A stretch of DNA of 64,000 nt from contig CAWGTL010000013.1 in NCBI GenBank assembly GCA_963825505.1, positions 1 through 64,000 of the forward strand. The letters run 5' to 3'. This stretch comes from JBBQSN01 sp963825505. Lineage in GTDB: Bacteria; Actinomycetota; Actinomycetes; Actinomycetales; CAWJMD01. A program made the translations under genes and the position numbers. This document shows positions 1 to 9,207 of this stretch, piece after piece. Under the pieces are notes generated by a model that was not told the DNA's origin, ran no database searches, and saw only the letters and a list, made by a program, of their open reading frames with translations. Numbering within the stretch: the first letter of the stretch is position 1; every line of letters begins with the position of its first letter.

Positions 1-933
1 GCGACGACGGCAGCGTGCCGCGCCGCCACCACGGGGTCGACCTCGGGATCGGGGTTCGCCATCGCGAACACCATCGAGCCGGGTGCCATCGACGCGATCG
101 CCGCCTCGGCGACCTTCCCCCGGAGACGCCGACGAACACGTCGGCGCCGGCGAGCGCCTGCGCCAGCGACCCTCGCCGCGCCCGCGGGTTGGTGGTCGCG
201 GCCAGCCGGCGCTTGTGGTCGGGCAGGTCGGGCCGGGACGGCTCGACCACGCCGCGCGAGTCGCACACCACGACGTCGCGGACGCCCGCCCGCCGCAGGA
301 TCGCGGCGATCGCGACGCCCGCGGCCCCGGCGCCGCTGATGACCACGCGCAGCCCGGGCAGGTCCTTGCCCACCACCCGCGCGCCGTTGACGAGGGCGGC
401 CAGCGTCCCGACGGCGGTGCCGTGCTGGTCGTCGTGGAAAACAGGCAGGTCGAGCCGCTCCTGGAGCCGGCGTCCACCTCGAAGCAGCGCGGCGCGCTGA
501 TGTCCTCGAGGTTGATCCCGCCGAACGTCGGCGCGAGCGCGGCCACGATCTCGACCAGCTGGTCGACGTCGGTGGTCGCCAGGCACAGCGGGACGGCGTC
601 GATGTTCGCGAAGTGCTTGAACAGCAACGCCTTTCCCTCCATCACCGGCATCGCGGCCTCCGGGCCGACGTCACCGAGCCCGAGCACGGCGGTGCCGTCC
701 GAGACGACGGCGACGGTGTGCGCCCGTCCGGTGTAGGTGTCGACGAGCGACCGGTCGGCCGCGATCGCGCGGGAGACCTCGGCGACGCCCGGCGTGTAGG
801 CGATCGACAGGTCGCGGCGGTCGCGCAGCGGCCGGACGGCGACGACCTCGAGCTTGCCCCCGAGGTGGGCGGCGAGCACCTGGTGGAGATCGGCGGACGG
901 CTGGACGGGTGCGGACGGGAGCAGTGCGGACAT
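1..933 (-). pseudogene. NAD(P)-dependent malic enzyme, partial, two frameshifts
   Basis: This is a malate oxidative decarboxylase (malate to pyruvate), running off the left edge of the window. Starting at ATG 933, the first 153 codons give a typical malic enzyme N-terminus with RDLSIAYTPGVAEVS, VVSDGTAVLGLGD and NLEDISAPRCFEV. Between 473 and 472 one base is missing, and the next frame resumes with RLQERLDLPVFHDDQHGTA. The NAD-binding segment then reads VVISGAGAAGVAIAAI up to VFVGVSGG. A second one-base loss at about 116-121, in a run of G, shifts the frame again to AEAAIASMAPGSMVFAMANP. No single frame encodes the enzyme. Both losses are one base in G/C-rich sequence, so a sequencing error is as likely as a true pseudogene. 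Confidence 0.85.
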
Positions 934-1090
934 GGTGAGAACCCCTGGTGGACGTCGAGAGCCGGCGTGCACGGCGGGCGCAGGCCCTTCGATGGGGTGC
1001 GCACCTGCCGGCCGGGGTCGGGGCCGAGGTCGTCGCCGTGCGTCGGCGGGGGTCACCCGCCTGCGTCCACCCTGCCAGACCGGCGCCACG

Positions 1091-1120
1091 ACGTCACGCG
1101 TCCGGGGGCCGGTGTGACGT
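1091..1120 (-). terminator. Stem-loop just after sodX
   Basis: ACGTCAC (1091-1097) pairs with GTGACGT (1114-1120) around a loop that itself contains a CCGG/CCGG pairing. It starts 4 bases beyond the sodX stop on the minus strand. It could terminate sodX and shield the malic enzyme gene downstream. No T-run follows, as is usual in such G+C-rich DNA. The remaining bases of the 934-1123 gap hold the malic enzyme promoter, where a CAGGGT box is only a weak candidate. Confidence 0.5.
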
Positions 1121-1123
1121 GGG

Positions 1124-1486
1124 CTACTCGGTCGGGGAGGGCACCTGCCGGACGCGGCCGGGGCGCGGCCACAGCCGCAGCAGCACCACGGCGAGCAGAC
1201 CGTCGGGCGGGACGGTGCCGGCCGACCAGGAGTCGACCCCCTCCGCCGGGTTGTCCCGCTCGACCCACCACCCGTCCGGTTCCGCCCGCAGCAGCCGCTT
1301 CACCGACAGCGGCCGGTGGTCGCGCCAGGTGACGACGACCACCTGACCGGGGCGCGCCCGGCGGGCGCGGCGGGCGAGCAGCAGGTCGCCCGGGCGCAGC
1401 GTGGGGAGCATCGAGCGGCCCCGCACCCGCAGGACGGGCAGGACCGTCCACCGCGTCCAGGGCTCGGCGTGCGGGTCGTGGGCCAC
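1124..1486 (-). CDS. sodX: Nickel-type superoxide dismutase maturation protease (SodX)
   Basis: This is a small S26-family (signal-peptidase-like) peptidase of about 120 residues. It is thought to remove the short N-terminal extension of nickel SOD so that the new N-terminal His can bind nickel. The visible motif GRSMLPTLRPGDLLL holds the nucleophile Ser, and SVKRLL holds the general-base Lys. Residues further on (WWVERDNPAEGVDSWSAG) match the SodX group rather than LepB. GTG 1486 is chosen because longer starts run into sodN. It lies divergent to sodN, 73 bp away, the arrangement known for sodN/sodX in actinomycetes. The lack of a strong membrane anchor fits a cytoplasmic processing role. 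Confidence 0.85.
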   Translation of the reverse strand: MAHDPHAEPWTRWTVLPVLRVRGRSMLPTLRPGDLLLARRARRARPGQVVVVTWRDHRPLSVKRLLRAEPDGWWVERDNPAEGVDSWSAGTVPPDGLLAVVLLRLWPRPGRVRQVPSPTE

Positions 1487-1498
1487 GGCGAGTAGTGT

Positions 1499-1543
1499 CG
1501 CAAGCACACCGCAAGCAGATCCCCAGAGGCCCCGAGCGGGGCC
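1499..1543 (+). promoter_or_regulatory. sodN upstream direct repeat and leader hairpin
   Basis: CGCAAGCA occurs at 1499-1506 and again at 1510-1517, giving an 11-bp period. Downstream, GGCCCC (1528-1533) can pair with GGGGCC (1538-1543) just ahead of the AGAGAGGAC ribosome site of sodN. The repeat could be a regulator site, for example for the nickel regulator Nur. Its half-sites are direct and not inverted, so that link is speculative. Confidence 0.35.
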
Positions 1544-1559
1544 CCGAGAGAGGACGGAC

Positions 1560-1958
1560 ATGCGCTTGTTCCGACAGCTCGTCACCGACGTCAGCGCCCA
1601 CTGCGACCTGCCGTGCGGGGTCTACGACCCGGCGCAGGCCCGGATCGAGGCGGAGTCGATCAAGATGATCATCGGCAAGGTCGCCGACAACGACGACCCC
1701 GACTTCCGCACCCGCGCGATCATCATCAAGGAGCAGCGGGCCGAGCTGGTCAAGCACCACCTCTGGGTGCTGTGGACCGACTACTTCAAGCCCCCGCACT
1801 TCGAGAAGTACCCGAACCTGCACACGCTGTTCAACGAGGCCACCAAGCTCGCCGGCGCCAGCGGGGCGAAGGGCAGCCTCGACGCCGCCGTGGCCGACCA
1901 GCTGCTGGCCAAGATCGACGAGATCGCCACGATCTTCGCCGAGACCAAGAAGGCCTGA
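1560..1958 (+). CDS. sodN: Nickel superoxide dismutase
   Basis: It dismutates superoxide to oxygen and peroxide in the cytoplasm with a nickel centre. The 132-residue product starts MRLFRQLVTDVSA and is followed by the nickel hook HCDLPCG. After removal of the first 13 residues, His14, Cys15 and Cys19 become ligands His1, Cys2 and Cys6. The later segment YFKPPHFEKYPNLH and overall length match the family. The start ATG 1560 has a purine-rich ribosome site (AGAGAGGAC) about 6 bases upstream. The divergent neighbour sodX supplies the processing protease. A perfect terminator follows at 1994-2024. In Streptomyces the sodN 3' region yields a small RNA against sodF; nothing here proves that. Confidence 0.97.
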   Translation: MRLFRQLVTDVSAHCDLPCGVYDPAQARIEAESIKMIIGKVADNDDPDFRTRAIIIKEQRAELVKHHLWVLWTDYFKPPHFEKYPNLHTLFNEATKLAGASGAKGSLDAAVADQLLAKIDEIATIFAETKKA

Positions 1959-1993
1959 GCTCGCCCCGACAGCGGCCTGATCGCACCACCCGG

Positions 1994-2024
1994 GAGCCGG
2001 GACGCCGACGAGGCGTCCCGGCTC
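1994..2024 (+). terminator. Terminator of sodN
   Basis: This is a perfect 13-bp stem, GAGCCGGGACGCC at 1994-2006 and its complement at 2012-2024, with a 5-base loop. It sits 35 bases after the sodN stop. There is no U-tract. It separates sodN from the transporter operon. Confidence 0.8.
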
Positions 2025-2068
2025 TCGGACGTCCGGGCCCGATGCGCCCCTTCTGCCCCGATCGGGAG

Positions 2069-2074
2069 TAGGTT
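2069..2074 (+). promoter_or_regulatory. -10 box of the DUF3311-mctP operon
   Basis: TAGGTT lies 30 bases ahead of the DUF3311 start. This leaves a short leader that includes a purine ribosome site (GAGAGG). No convincing -35 element was seen. Confidence 0.45.
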
Positions 2075-2104
2075 CCTGCTCGCCCCCGAGCAGAGAGGCC
2101 CCCG

Positions 2105-2386
2105 ATGTCCGACCTGAGCAAGTCCCCCCTGCACGACCAGTCCCCGCCCGGACGCGACGACCCCACCGGTCGCAGCAGGGCGGACGACGACAAGACCCCC
2201 CTCAACTGGCTGCTGCTGGTCCCGATCGTGATCTGCCTGGCCGTGCCGTTCTACAACAGCACCGAGCCGACGCTGTTCGGCATGCCGTTCTTCTACTGGT
2301 TCCAGCTCGCGATCATCCCGATCGGCGTGGCCTGCACCGTGATCGTCTACCGCGCGCACCGCCGCAACGTCAGGGGTGGTCGCTGA
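2105..2386 (+). CDS. DUF3311 small membrane protein, transporter partner
   Basis: A 93-residue protein with a hydrophilic N-terminal 33 residues and two membrane helices (about 36-52 and 62-80). It ends in a basic tail RAHRRNVRGGR. DUF3311 proteins are regularly encoded directly upstream of MctP-type sodium:solute symporters, as here, and probably act as a small subunit or assembly partner. Its TGA overlaps the next ATG in the arrangement TGATG (2384-2388), which implies translational coupling. The role of DUF3311 itself is not established. Confidence 0.85.
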   Translation: MSDLSKSPLHDQSPPGRDDPTGRSRADDDKTPLNWLLLVPIVICLAVPFYNSTEPTLFGMPFFYWFQLAIIPIGVACTVIVYRAHRRNVRGGR

Positions 2387-4071
2387 TGGACATCAACATC
2401 GTGGAGATGACGGTCTTCGTCCTGCTCTTCCTGCTGGTGACCGTGATGGGGTTCTACGCGGCCAACTGGCGCAAGGCCGACTCGATGGAGCACCTGGACG
2501 AGTGGGGGCTCGGCGGGCGCAGCTTCGGGGGCTGGATCACCTGGTTCCTGCTCGGTGGCGACCTGTACACCGCGTACACCTTCGTCGCCGTCCCGGCGCT
2601 GATGTTCGGCGCCGGCGCGGCCGGGTTCTTCGCCGTCCCGTACACGATCATCGTGTACCCGCTGGTGCTGCTGTTCCTGGTGCGGCTGTGGTCGGTGAGC
2701 CACGTCCACGGCTTCGTGACGCCGGCCGACTTCGTCCGCGCCCGGTTCGACTCCCCCACGATGGCCCTGCTCGTCGCCATCACCGGCATCGTCGCGACGA
2801 TGCCGTACATCGCGCTGCAGCTGGTCGGCATCGAGGCCGTCCTCAAGGCGATGGGGCTCACCGGTACCGGCTTCGTGTCGCACCTGCCGATCCTCATCGC
2901 GTTCGCGATCCTCGCGGCGTACACCTACAGCAGCGGCCTGCGTGCGCCGGCGCTGATCGCGTTCGTCAAGGACGCGCTGATCTACCTCGTCATCATCGTC
3001 GCGGTGATCTACATCCCGAGCCGGCTCGGCGGCTGGGACGGCATCTTCGCCGCGGCCGACGCCAAGTTCGAGGCCTCCCCCAACCCCGGTGACGGCGTGC
3101 TGCTGACCTCGGGTCCGGCGCAGCTGCAGTACGCGACGCTCGCGCTCGGCTCGGCGATGGCGCTGTTCCTCTACCCGCACTCGCTCACCAGCGTCCTCGC
3201 GGCCAAGGACCGGCACACGATCCGCCGCAACATGGCGGCGCTGCCCGCCTACTCGTTCGTCCTCGGCCTCCTCGCCCTGCTCGGCTTCATGGCGATCGCC
3301 GCCGAGATCACGCCGATCGTCAACGAGGAGACCGGCAAGGTCGACGCCAACACCGTCGTCCCGCTGCTGTTCGACAAGATGTTCCCGGACTGGTTCGCAG
3401 GCGTGGCCTTCGCCGCGGTCGCGATCGGCGCCCTCGTGCCGGCGGCCATCATGTCGATCGCCGCGGCGAACCTGTTCACCCGCAACATCTACAAGGAGTA
3501 CCTGAGGAAGGACGCCACCCCCGCCCAGGAGGCGAAGGTCTCCAAGCTCACCTCGCTGGTGGTCAAGGTGGGCGCCCTGCTGGTGATCGTCTCGCTCGAC
3601 CCGCAGTTCTCCATCGACCTGCAGCTCATCGGCGGCGTGATCATCCTGCAGACCCTGCCCGCGCTGGCCCTGGGCCTGTACACCAGCTGGTTCCACCGTG
3701 GCGGCCTCATCGCCGGCTGGGTGGCCGGCATGGGCTCGGGCTTCTGGATGCTGTACACGATCAAGCAGATCGGGGTCGACCCGGTGACCGGCGAGTGGGG
3801 CGCGGTCATCCGGCCGCACTTCGGCGGCTCGGCGTTCCCGCTGGCGAACCTCGGCCTGGACACCAAGCTCGTCGTCTACGCCGGCTTCATCGCCGTCGCG
3901 GTCAACCTCCTGGTCGCCGTCGTGGCCACGCTGGTGCTGCGGGCGATGAAGGTGGCCGAGGGCACCGACCGGACCCGCGAGAACGACTACACCGCCGACC
4001 AGGGCGACCCGCGGGTCAAGGACCTCGACCTCGACCACGCCGGCGCCCCCGGCACCCCGGCCGACACGTAG
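2386..4071 (+). CDS. mctP: Monocarboxylate uptake permease MctP-like (sodium:solute symporter)
   Basis: A 561-residue member of the SSS family with about 13 membrane helices. It probably imports small monocarboxylates such as acetate, pyruvate, lactate or propionate with sodium. The sequence opens with a membrane helix followed by EHLDEWGLGGRSFGG, the conserved first loop of this family. It ends in a charged cytoplasmic tail rich in Asp and Arg. The start overlaps the DUF3311 stop. The exact substrate cannot be read from sequence. The propionyl/acetyl-CoA synthetase at 15.7 kb would use such imports, which is only a metabolic inference. Confidence 0.88.
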   Translation: MDINIVEMTVFVLLFLLVTVMGFYAANWRKADSMEHLDEWGLGGRSFGGWITWFLLGGDLYTAYTFVAVPALMFGAGAAGFFAVPYTIIVYPLVLLFLVRLWSVSHVHGFVTPADFVRARFDSPTMALLVAITGIVATMPYIALQLVGIEAVLKAMGLTGTGFVSHLPILIAFAILAAYTYSSGLRAPALIAFVKDALIYLVIIVAVIYIPSRLGGWDGIFAAADAKFEASPNPGDGVLLTSGPAQLQYATLALGSAMALFLYPHSLTSVLAAKDRHTIRRNMAALPAYSFVLGLLALLGFMAIAAEITPIVNEETGKVDANTVVPLLFDKMFPDWFAGVAFAAVAIGALVPAAIMSIAAANLFTRNIYKEYLRKDATPAQEAKVSKLTSLVVKVGALLVIVSLDPQFSIDLQLIGGVIILQTLPALALGLYTSWFHRGGLIAGWVAGMGSGFWMLYTIKQIGVDPVTGEWGAVIRPHFGGSAFPLANLGLDTKLVVYAGFIAVAVNLLVAVVATLVLRAMKVAEGTDRTRENDYTADQGDPRVKDLDLDHAGAPGTPADT

Positions 4072-4093
4072 GGCCGCTACCCCCTCGGTGTCC

Positions 4094-4099
4094 TAGGGT
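4094..4099 (+). promoter_or_regulatory. Leaderless-type -10 box of the ThDP enzyme gene
   Basis: TAGGGT ends 7 bases before ATG 4107. There is no Shine-Dalgarno sequence in between. Transcription would begin at or next to the start codon. Confidence 0.6.
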
Positions 4100-4106
4100 C
4101 GCCCCC

Positions 4107-5774
4107 ATGAGCGACGACCAGGGCACCGAGGGGCACGGCGGGCAGCAGGTCACGAGGGTCGCCGCGGCTCACGGGGTCGACACCGTGTTCACCCTCTCCG
4201 GGGCGCACGTGTTCCCGGTGTACGACGCCGCCGTGAAGTTCGAGCCGGCGCTCCGGCTGCTCGACGTGCGGCACGAGCAGACCGCCGTCTTCGCCGCCGA
4301 GGCCACGGCGAAGCTGACGCGCAGGCCCGGGTTCGCCGTGGCCACCGCGGGACCCGGTGTCACCAACACCGTCTCGGCGATGACCACCGCCCACGTCAAC
4401 GGCTCCCCCGTCGTGCTCCTCGGCGGCCGCGCCCCGGCGTGGCGCTGGGGCAGCGGCAGCCTGCAGGAGATGGACCACGTCCCTCTGCTCGCGCCGGTCA
4501 CCAAGCACGCCACCACGATCGGACAGGTCGACGCCATCACCTCCGGTGTGCACGAGGCGTTCTCGCTCGCCACCGCGCCGCACCGCGGGCCGGTGTTCGT
4601 CGACGTCCCGATGGACGTGCTGTTCTCCCGCTGCCCCCTGCCGGACGTCCCGACGGCGAGGCCCGCGGCGCACCCCGAGCCGGACGAGGAGCAGGTCGCC
4701 ACGGCGGTGCGTGCCCTGCGCGAGGCGCACCACCCGGTGCTCGTGCTGGGCTCGGACGTGTGGACCGGCGGTGCGGAGCAGGCCGCCGCCCGGTGCGCGG
4801 AGGCGCTGGGTTGCGCGGTCATCACCAACGGGATGGGCCGGGGCGTCGTCCCGGGCGGGCACCCCCAGCTCGTCACGCGCGCCCGCGGTCGGGCGTTCGC
4901 GGAGGCCGACGTCGTCGTCGTGGTCGGCACGCCGCTCGACTTCCGGCTCGGCTACGGGCAGTTCGGCGGGAAGGAGGGCGCGGCTCCCGCCGCCGTCGTG
5001 CACGTCGTCGACGGTGCCGACCAGCTGGCGACCCACGCCGCCCTGGCCGCCGGCGTGGTCGGCGACCTCACGGCGGTGCTCGACCGGTTCGCGGCCGAGG
5101 TCGCCCCGCAGCAGCCGCACCGCAGCGAGACCGACCGCTGGGTGGCCGAGCTGGCCGACCACGCGCGGGCGGCCGTCGCGCAGGACGCCGACCAGCTCGC
5201 GTCCACGTCCGACCCGGTGCACCCGGCCCGGATCTACGGCGAGCTGAACAAGCGGCTCGACCCCGACGCCGTCGTCATCGGTGACGGCGGTGACTTCGTC
5301 TCGTTCGCGGGGAGGTTCGTCGAGCCGCGCCGTCCGGGGCGCTGGCTCGACCCCGGCCCGTTCGGCTGCCTCGGCACCGGCCTCGGCTACGCGGTCGGAG
5401 CGCGCCTGGCCCACCCGGACGCCCAGGTGGTGCTCCTGCTCGGCGACGGCGCGGCGGGCTTCTCGCTCACCGACGTCGACACCCTGGTGCGGCACGACCT
5501 GCCGGTGGTGATGGTGATGGGCAACAACGGCGCCTGGGGGCTGGAGAAGGGGCCGATGAACATGCTCTACGGCTACGACGTGGTCGCCGACCTCACGCCG
5601 CAGACCCGCTACGACCAGGTCGTCACCGCCCTCGGCGGCGGCGGCGAGATGGTGACCTCGCCGGAGGAGGTCGGGCCGGCGATCGACCGCGCGTTCGCGT
5701 CCGGCGTGCCGTACCTGGTCAACGTCGTGACCGACCCGGCCGCGGCGTACCCGCGCAGCACCACCGGGATCTGA
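4107..5774 (+). CDS. Thiamine diphosphate-dependent enzyme, acetolactate synthase-like
   Basis: A 555-residue ThDP enzyme with the three-domain plan of acetolactate synthase, oxalyl-CoA decarboxylase and relatives. The catalytic Glu is in VRHEQTA (about residue 57). GVTNT and NGSPVV follow in the pyrimidine-binding domain. The ThDP/Mg motif begins GDGAAGF at about residue 448 and ends in NN at GNNGAWG. The N-terminal EGHGGQQVTRVAAAHGVDTVF matches acetolactate-synthase-annotated actinobacterial proteins. No small regulatory subunit gene is adjacent, so it is unlikely to be the biosynthetic IlvB. A catabolic or oxalyl-CoA-type role is possible. ATG 4107 is favoured by the adjacent promoter box. 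Confidence 0.8.
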   Translation: MSDDQGTEGHGGQQVTRVAAAHGVDTVFTLSGAHVFPVYDAAVKFEPALRLLDVRHEQTAVFAAEATAKLTRRPGFAVATAGPGVTNTVSAMTTAHVNGSPVVLLGGRAPAWRWGSGSLQEMDHVPLLAPVTKHATTIGQVDAITSGVHEAFSLATAPHRGPVFVDVPMDVLFSRCPLPDVPTARPAAHPEPDEEQVATAVRALREAHHPVLVLGSDVWTGGAEQAAARCAEALGCAVITNGMGRGVVPGGHPQLVTRARGRAFAEADVVVVVGTPLDFRLGYGQFGGKEGAAPAAVVHVVDGADQLATHAALAAGVVGDLTAVLDRFAAEVAPQQPHRSETDRWVAELADHARAAVAQDADQLASTSDPVHPARIYGELNKRLDPDAVVIGDGGDFVSFAGRFVEPRRPGRWLDPGPFGCLGTGLGYAVGARLAHPDAQVVLLLGDGAAGFSLTDVDTLVRHDLPVVMVMGNNGAWGLEKGPMNMLYGYDVVADLTPQTRYDQVVTALGGGGEMVTSPEEVGPAIDRAFASGVPYLVNVVTDPAAAYPRSTTGI

Positions 5775-5778
5775 GGTC

Positions 5779-6306
5779 GTGGAGGTCGGCGTGCGCCGGG
5801 CGCGCGAGGACGAGCTGGACGAGGCCGGACGGGTCGTCGCGGCGGCCTACCGCGCCGGCGAGGGCACCCCGGACCACTACCTCGAGGTGGTGGCCGACGC
5901 CCGGGCCCGTGCCGACGACGGCGAGGTGCTGGTGGCCGTGGACGGCGCCGGCACCCTGCTCGGGAGCGTGACGTTCGTGCTGCCGCCGTCCCCGCTCGCC
6001 GAGCTGAGCCGCCCGGACGAGGCCGAGTTCCGGATGCTGGGCGTGACCCCCGCCGCCCAGGGGCACGGGGTCGGCGCCGCCCTGGTGCAGGCCTGCCTCG
6101 ACCGCGCGATCGACGCCGGCCGGGTCGGTGTCGTGCTGTGCACCCAGGACACGATGACGTCGGCGCACCGGATCTACGAGCGGTTCGGGTTCGTGCGGGA
6201 CCCGCAGCGGGACTGGTCACCCGTGCCCGGGGTCGAGCTGATCGCCTACCGGCTCAGGTTCCCACCCGCGCCAGGAACCGCTCCGGGTCGACCAGCACGC
6301 GGGTGA
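5779..6306 (+). CDS. GNAT family N-acetyltransferase
   Basis: A 175-residue acyl-CoA-dependent acetyltransferase. The acetyl-CoA loop is in LGVTPAAQGHGVGAALVQ (the Q-x-x-G-x-G/A pattern) at about residues 90-107. The C-terminal MTSAHRIYERFGFV is the usual second half of the fold. The acceptor is unknown. GTG 5779 starts 5 bases after the stop of the ThDP enzyme, so the two are probably co-transcribed. Its last 53 bases overlap the 3' end of the convergent thioesterase gene. Confidence 0.88.
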   Translation: MEVGVRRAREDELDEAGRVVAAAYRAGEGTPDHYLEVVADARARADDGEVLVAVDGAGTLLGSVTFVLPPSPLAELSRPDEAEFRMLGVTPAAQGHGVGAALVQACLDRAIDAGRVGVVLCTQDTMTSAHRIYERFGFVRDPQRDWSPVPGVELIAYRLRFPPAPGTAPGRPARG

Positions 6307-6615
6307 TCTCACCGGTCGCGAGCAGCCGCTCGCCCGCGTCCTGGGCCTGGACGGCGAACCTCAGCAGCCGTCCGTCCTGGCTCTCGAGGGTGGCGGTGAC
6401 GGTGACCTGCGCACCCACGGCGCTCGCGGCGAGGTGGTCCAGCCGCACCCGGGTGCCGACCGACGTGCGACCCTCGGCGCCCGGCACCTCGACGGCGCAG
6501 GTGGCGGCCTCGCACCAGGCCAGCACCCGCGGGGTCGCCAGCACGGGCAGGTCTCCGCTGCCGAGCGCGACGGCGGTGTCGTCGGGCCCGACCGTGAAGG
6601 TCAGCGCGGCGAGGG

Positions 6616-6619
<4 letters not shown>
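6254..6619 (-). CDS. Hotdog-fold thioesterase, FlK-like
   Basis: About 120 residues resembling the fluoroacetyl-CoA thioesterase (FlK) group of hotdog enzymes. LGSGDLPVLATPRVLAWCEAA holds the Thr and Glu at the positions used for catalysis in FlK. The conserved His is in RLDHLAAS. Substrates in this group are small acyl-CoAs, and fluoroacetyl-CoA specificity should not be assumed. The start is unclear. No ATG, GTG or TTG lies in frame between the pilT-like stop and the conserved domain; the best fit is CTG 6619, which overlaps the upstream TGA. Translation is probably coupled to pilT. Confidence 0.7.
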
Positions 6620-7730
<1,111 letters not shown>

Positions 7731-7734
<4 letters not shown>

Positions 7735-8711
7735 GTGCCTGTTGTCGGCAGCGCGGCCTGGTTCCTTGAGCCACCCGTGAACGTGCGCCGGTACGCCATC
7801 GGAGATGTCCCGATCCGAGCGAAATGCGCCCTCAGCACCGGAGCGGAGCCGAAGCCCGCGTGCCGGGCCACCTCCTCCACCGACAGCTGGGTCTCCTCGA
7901 GCAGGGTGCGGGCCCGGTCGAGCCGCTGGGCGTTGACCCAGGACGCCGGGCTGACCCCCGTGGTGGCGCGGAACCGGCGGGCGAAGGTGCGCTCGGACAT
8001 CTGGGCCTCGCGGGCCAGGCGGGACACCGGCAGGTCCTCGTGCAGGTGCTCCAGCGCCCACTGGACCACCGGCGCCATGCCCGGGTCGTCGCAGGCCGGG
8101 ACGGGGGTGTCGACGTACTGCGCCTGCCCGCCGTCACGGTGCGGCGGGACCACCATCCGACGCGCGATCGTGCTGGCCACGGCCGCGCCCTGCTCCTCGC
8201 GCACCACGTGCAGGCAGGCGTCGATGCCGGCGGCGGTGCCGGCGCTGGTGACCAGGTTGCCGTCCTGCACGTAGAGCACGTCGGGGTCGAGCCGCGCACC
8301 GGGGAACCGCTCGGCGAGCGCGGCGGTGTAGCGCCAGTGGGTGGTGCAGCGGCGGCCGTCGAGCACCCCGGCCTCGCCGAGGATGAAGGCCCCGGAGCAC
8401 ACGCTCAGCACCCAGGCGCCGCGCTCGTCGGCACGACGGATCAGGTCGAGCACCTCCGGCGGCGAGGACTCCAGCGAGTGCGCCGGGACGGCGAGCAGGT
8501 CGACGTCCTCGGCGGCCTCGAGCCCGAGGGGCACCTCGACCGCGAACGCCGGGGTGCTGGTCGGCACCCGTCCGGGCTCGGGCGTCACGACCCGGAAGTC
8601 GACGCGCGGGACGCCCTGGTCGGTGCGGTCGACGCCGAACACCTCGCAGAGCACCCCGAGCTCGAACGGGGCGACCCCCGGCATGGCGACGACGGCGACG
8701 GAGCGGAGCAC
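7731..8711 (-). CDS. GlxA family transcriptional regulator
   Basis: A 326-residue regulator with an N-terminal DJ-1/PfpI-like domain (about 5-170) and a C-terminal AraC-type double helix-turn-helix (about 220-315). The nucleophile-elbow-like CSGAFILGEAGVLDGRR lies in the first domain. PVSRLAREAQMSERTFARRF and LSVEEVARHAGFGSAPVLRAHF are the two DNA-binding helices pairs. GTG 8711 sits 6 bases after a CATGCT -10 box and has no ribosome site, so a leaderless message is likely. It is divergent from a small membrane protein at 8805, with a palindrome between them. Its 3' end overlaps pilT by 4 bases. Confidence 0.9.
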
Positions 8712-8717
8712 CCGGAC

Positions 8718-8797
8718 AGCATGCCACAGGTCTGGCTGGATTTCGACGGATGGTGTCGTTCCTGCCACTGGTGGCAGAGACCCGATGGGCGCATGCT
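8718..8797. promoter_or_regulatory. Divergent promoters and palindromic operator candidate
   Basis: A CATGCT box (8723-8718, minus strand) precedes the GlxA-type gene by 6 bases. A second CATGCT (8792-8797, plus strand) precedes the small membrane protein by 7 bases. Between them CTGCCAC (8762-8768) and GTGGCAG (8771-8777) form a 16-bp palindrome with a 2-base centre. Its placement suits a site for the divergently encoded regulator. Confidence 0.55.
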
Positions 8798-8804
8798 TTC
8801 TGCC

Positions 8805-8978
8805 ATGGACATCTTCGTGATCGCCGCAGCCGTCATCGCCGCCGTCGTCCTCCTGGTCGCCCTGGTCAAGGTCGTCCGGGGCGGAGGGGGCTCGGACCCC
8901 GCCCCGCGCGTCCACCAGTGGACGACCGCGGAGCAGGCGCCCGAGCGCCCGTACCGCGACCTTCCCCGGGTCGCCTGA
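8805..8978 (+). CDS. Small single-pass membrane protein
   Basis: A 57-residue protein with one membrane helix (IFVIAAAVIAAVVLLVALVKVV, about residues 3-24, split here as two halves of the helix) followed by a 33-residue polar tail ending PERPYRDLPRVA. No family is recognised. ATG 8805 is supported by the CATGCT box 7 bases upstream. It may be a target of the divergent GlxA-type regulator, given the shared control region. Confidence 0.6.
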   Translation: MDIFVIAAAVIAAVVLLVALVKVVRGGGGSDPAPRVHQWTTAEQAPERPYRDLPRVA

Positions 8979-9047
8979 GCACCGTCGCGGGGTCCTGGTG
9001 CGGGTGTGGGACGATGGACCCCGATCCCACCCACGGAGGAGCACCCC

Positions 9048-9122
9048 ATGAGCAAGCGCGCCCGCAAGCGTCGCGCCCGCAAGGGCAGCGGCGCCAACCA
9101 CGGCAAGCGTCCCAACGCCTGA
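9048..9122 (+). CDS. 50S ribosomal protein bL37
   Basis: A 24-residue, very basic protein: MSKRARKRRARKGSG, then ANHGKRPNA. It matches the actinobacterial large-subunit microprotein bL37 found in mycobacterial ribosome structures, including the conserved NHGKRPN end. It is too short for ordinary ORF calling. A strong ribosome site (GGAGGAG, 9036-9042) stands 5 bases before the ATG, and a perfect terminator follows 32 bases after the stop, so it is a monocistronic unit. The upstream gap (8979-9047) carries its promoter, but no clear -10 box could be fixed. Confidence 0.85.
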   Translation: MSKRARKRRARKGSGANHGKRPNA

Positions 9123-9154
9123 GCCGTACCGCTGCCCTACCGCACGCAGCGCGA

Positions 9155-9184
9155 AAGGCCCCGACCGGGAACGGTCGGGGCCTT
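9155..9184. terminator. Shared terminator of bL37 and rsrA
   Basis: A perfect 12-bp stem AAGGCCCCGACC (9155-9166) pairs with 9173-9184 around a 6-base loop. It lies between the convergent bL37 and sigR-rsrA units. A-rich bases before and T-rich bases after the stem let it work on both strands. Confidence 0.85.
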
Positions 9185-9207
9185 CGTCGTGCTGGGGGTG
9201 GGGGGCC

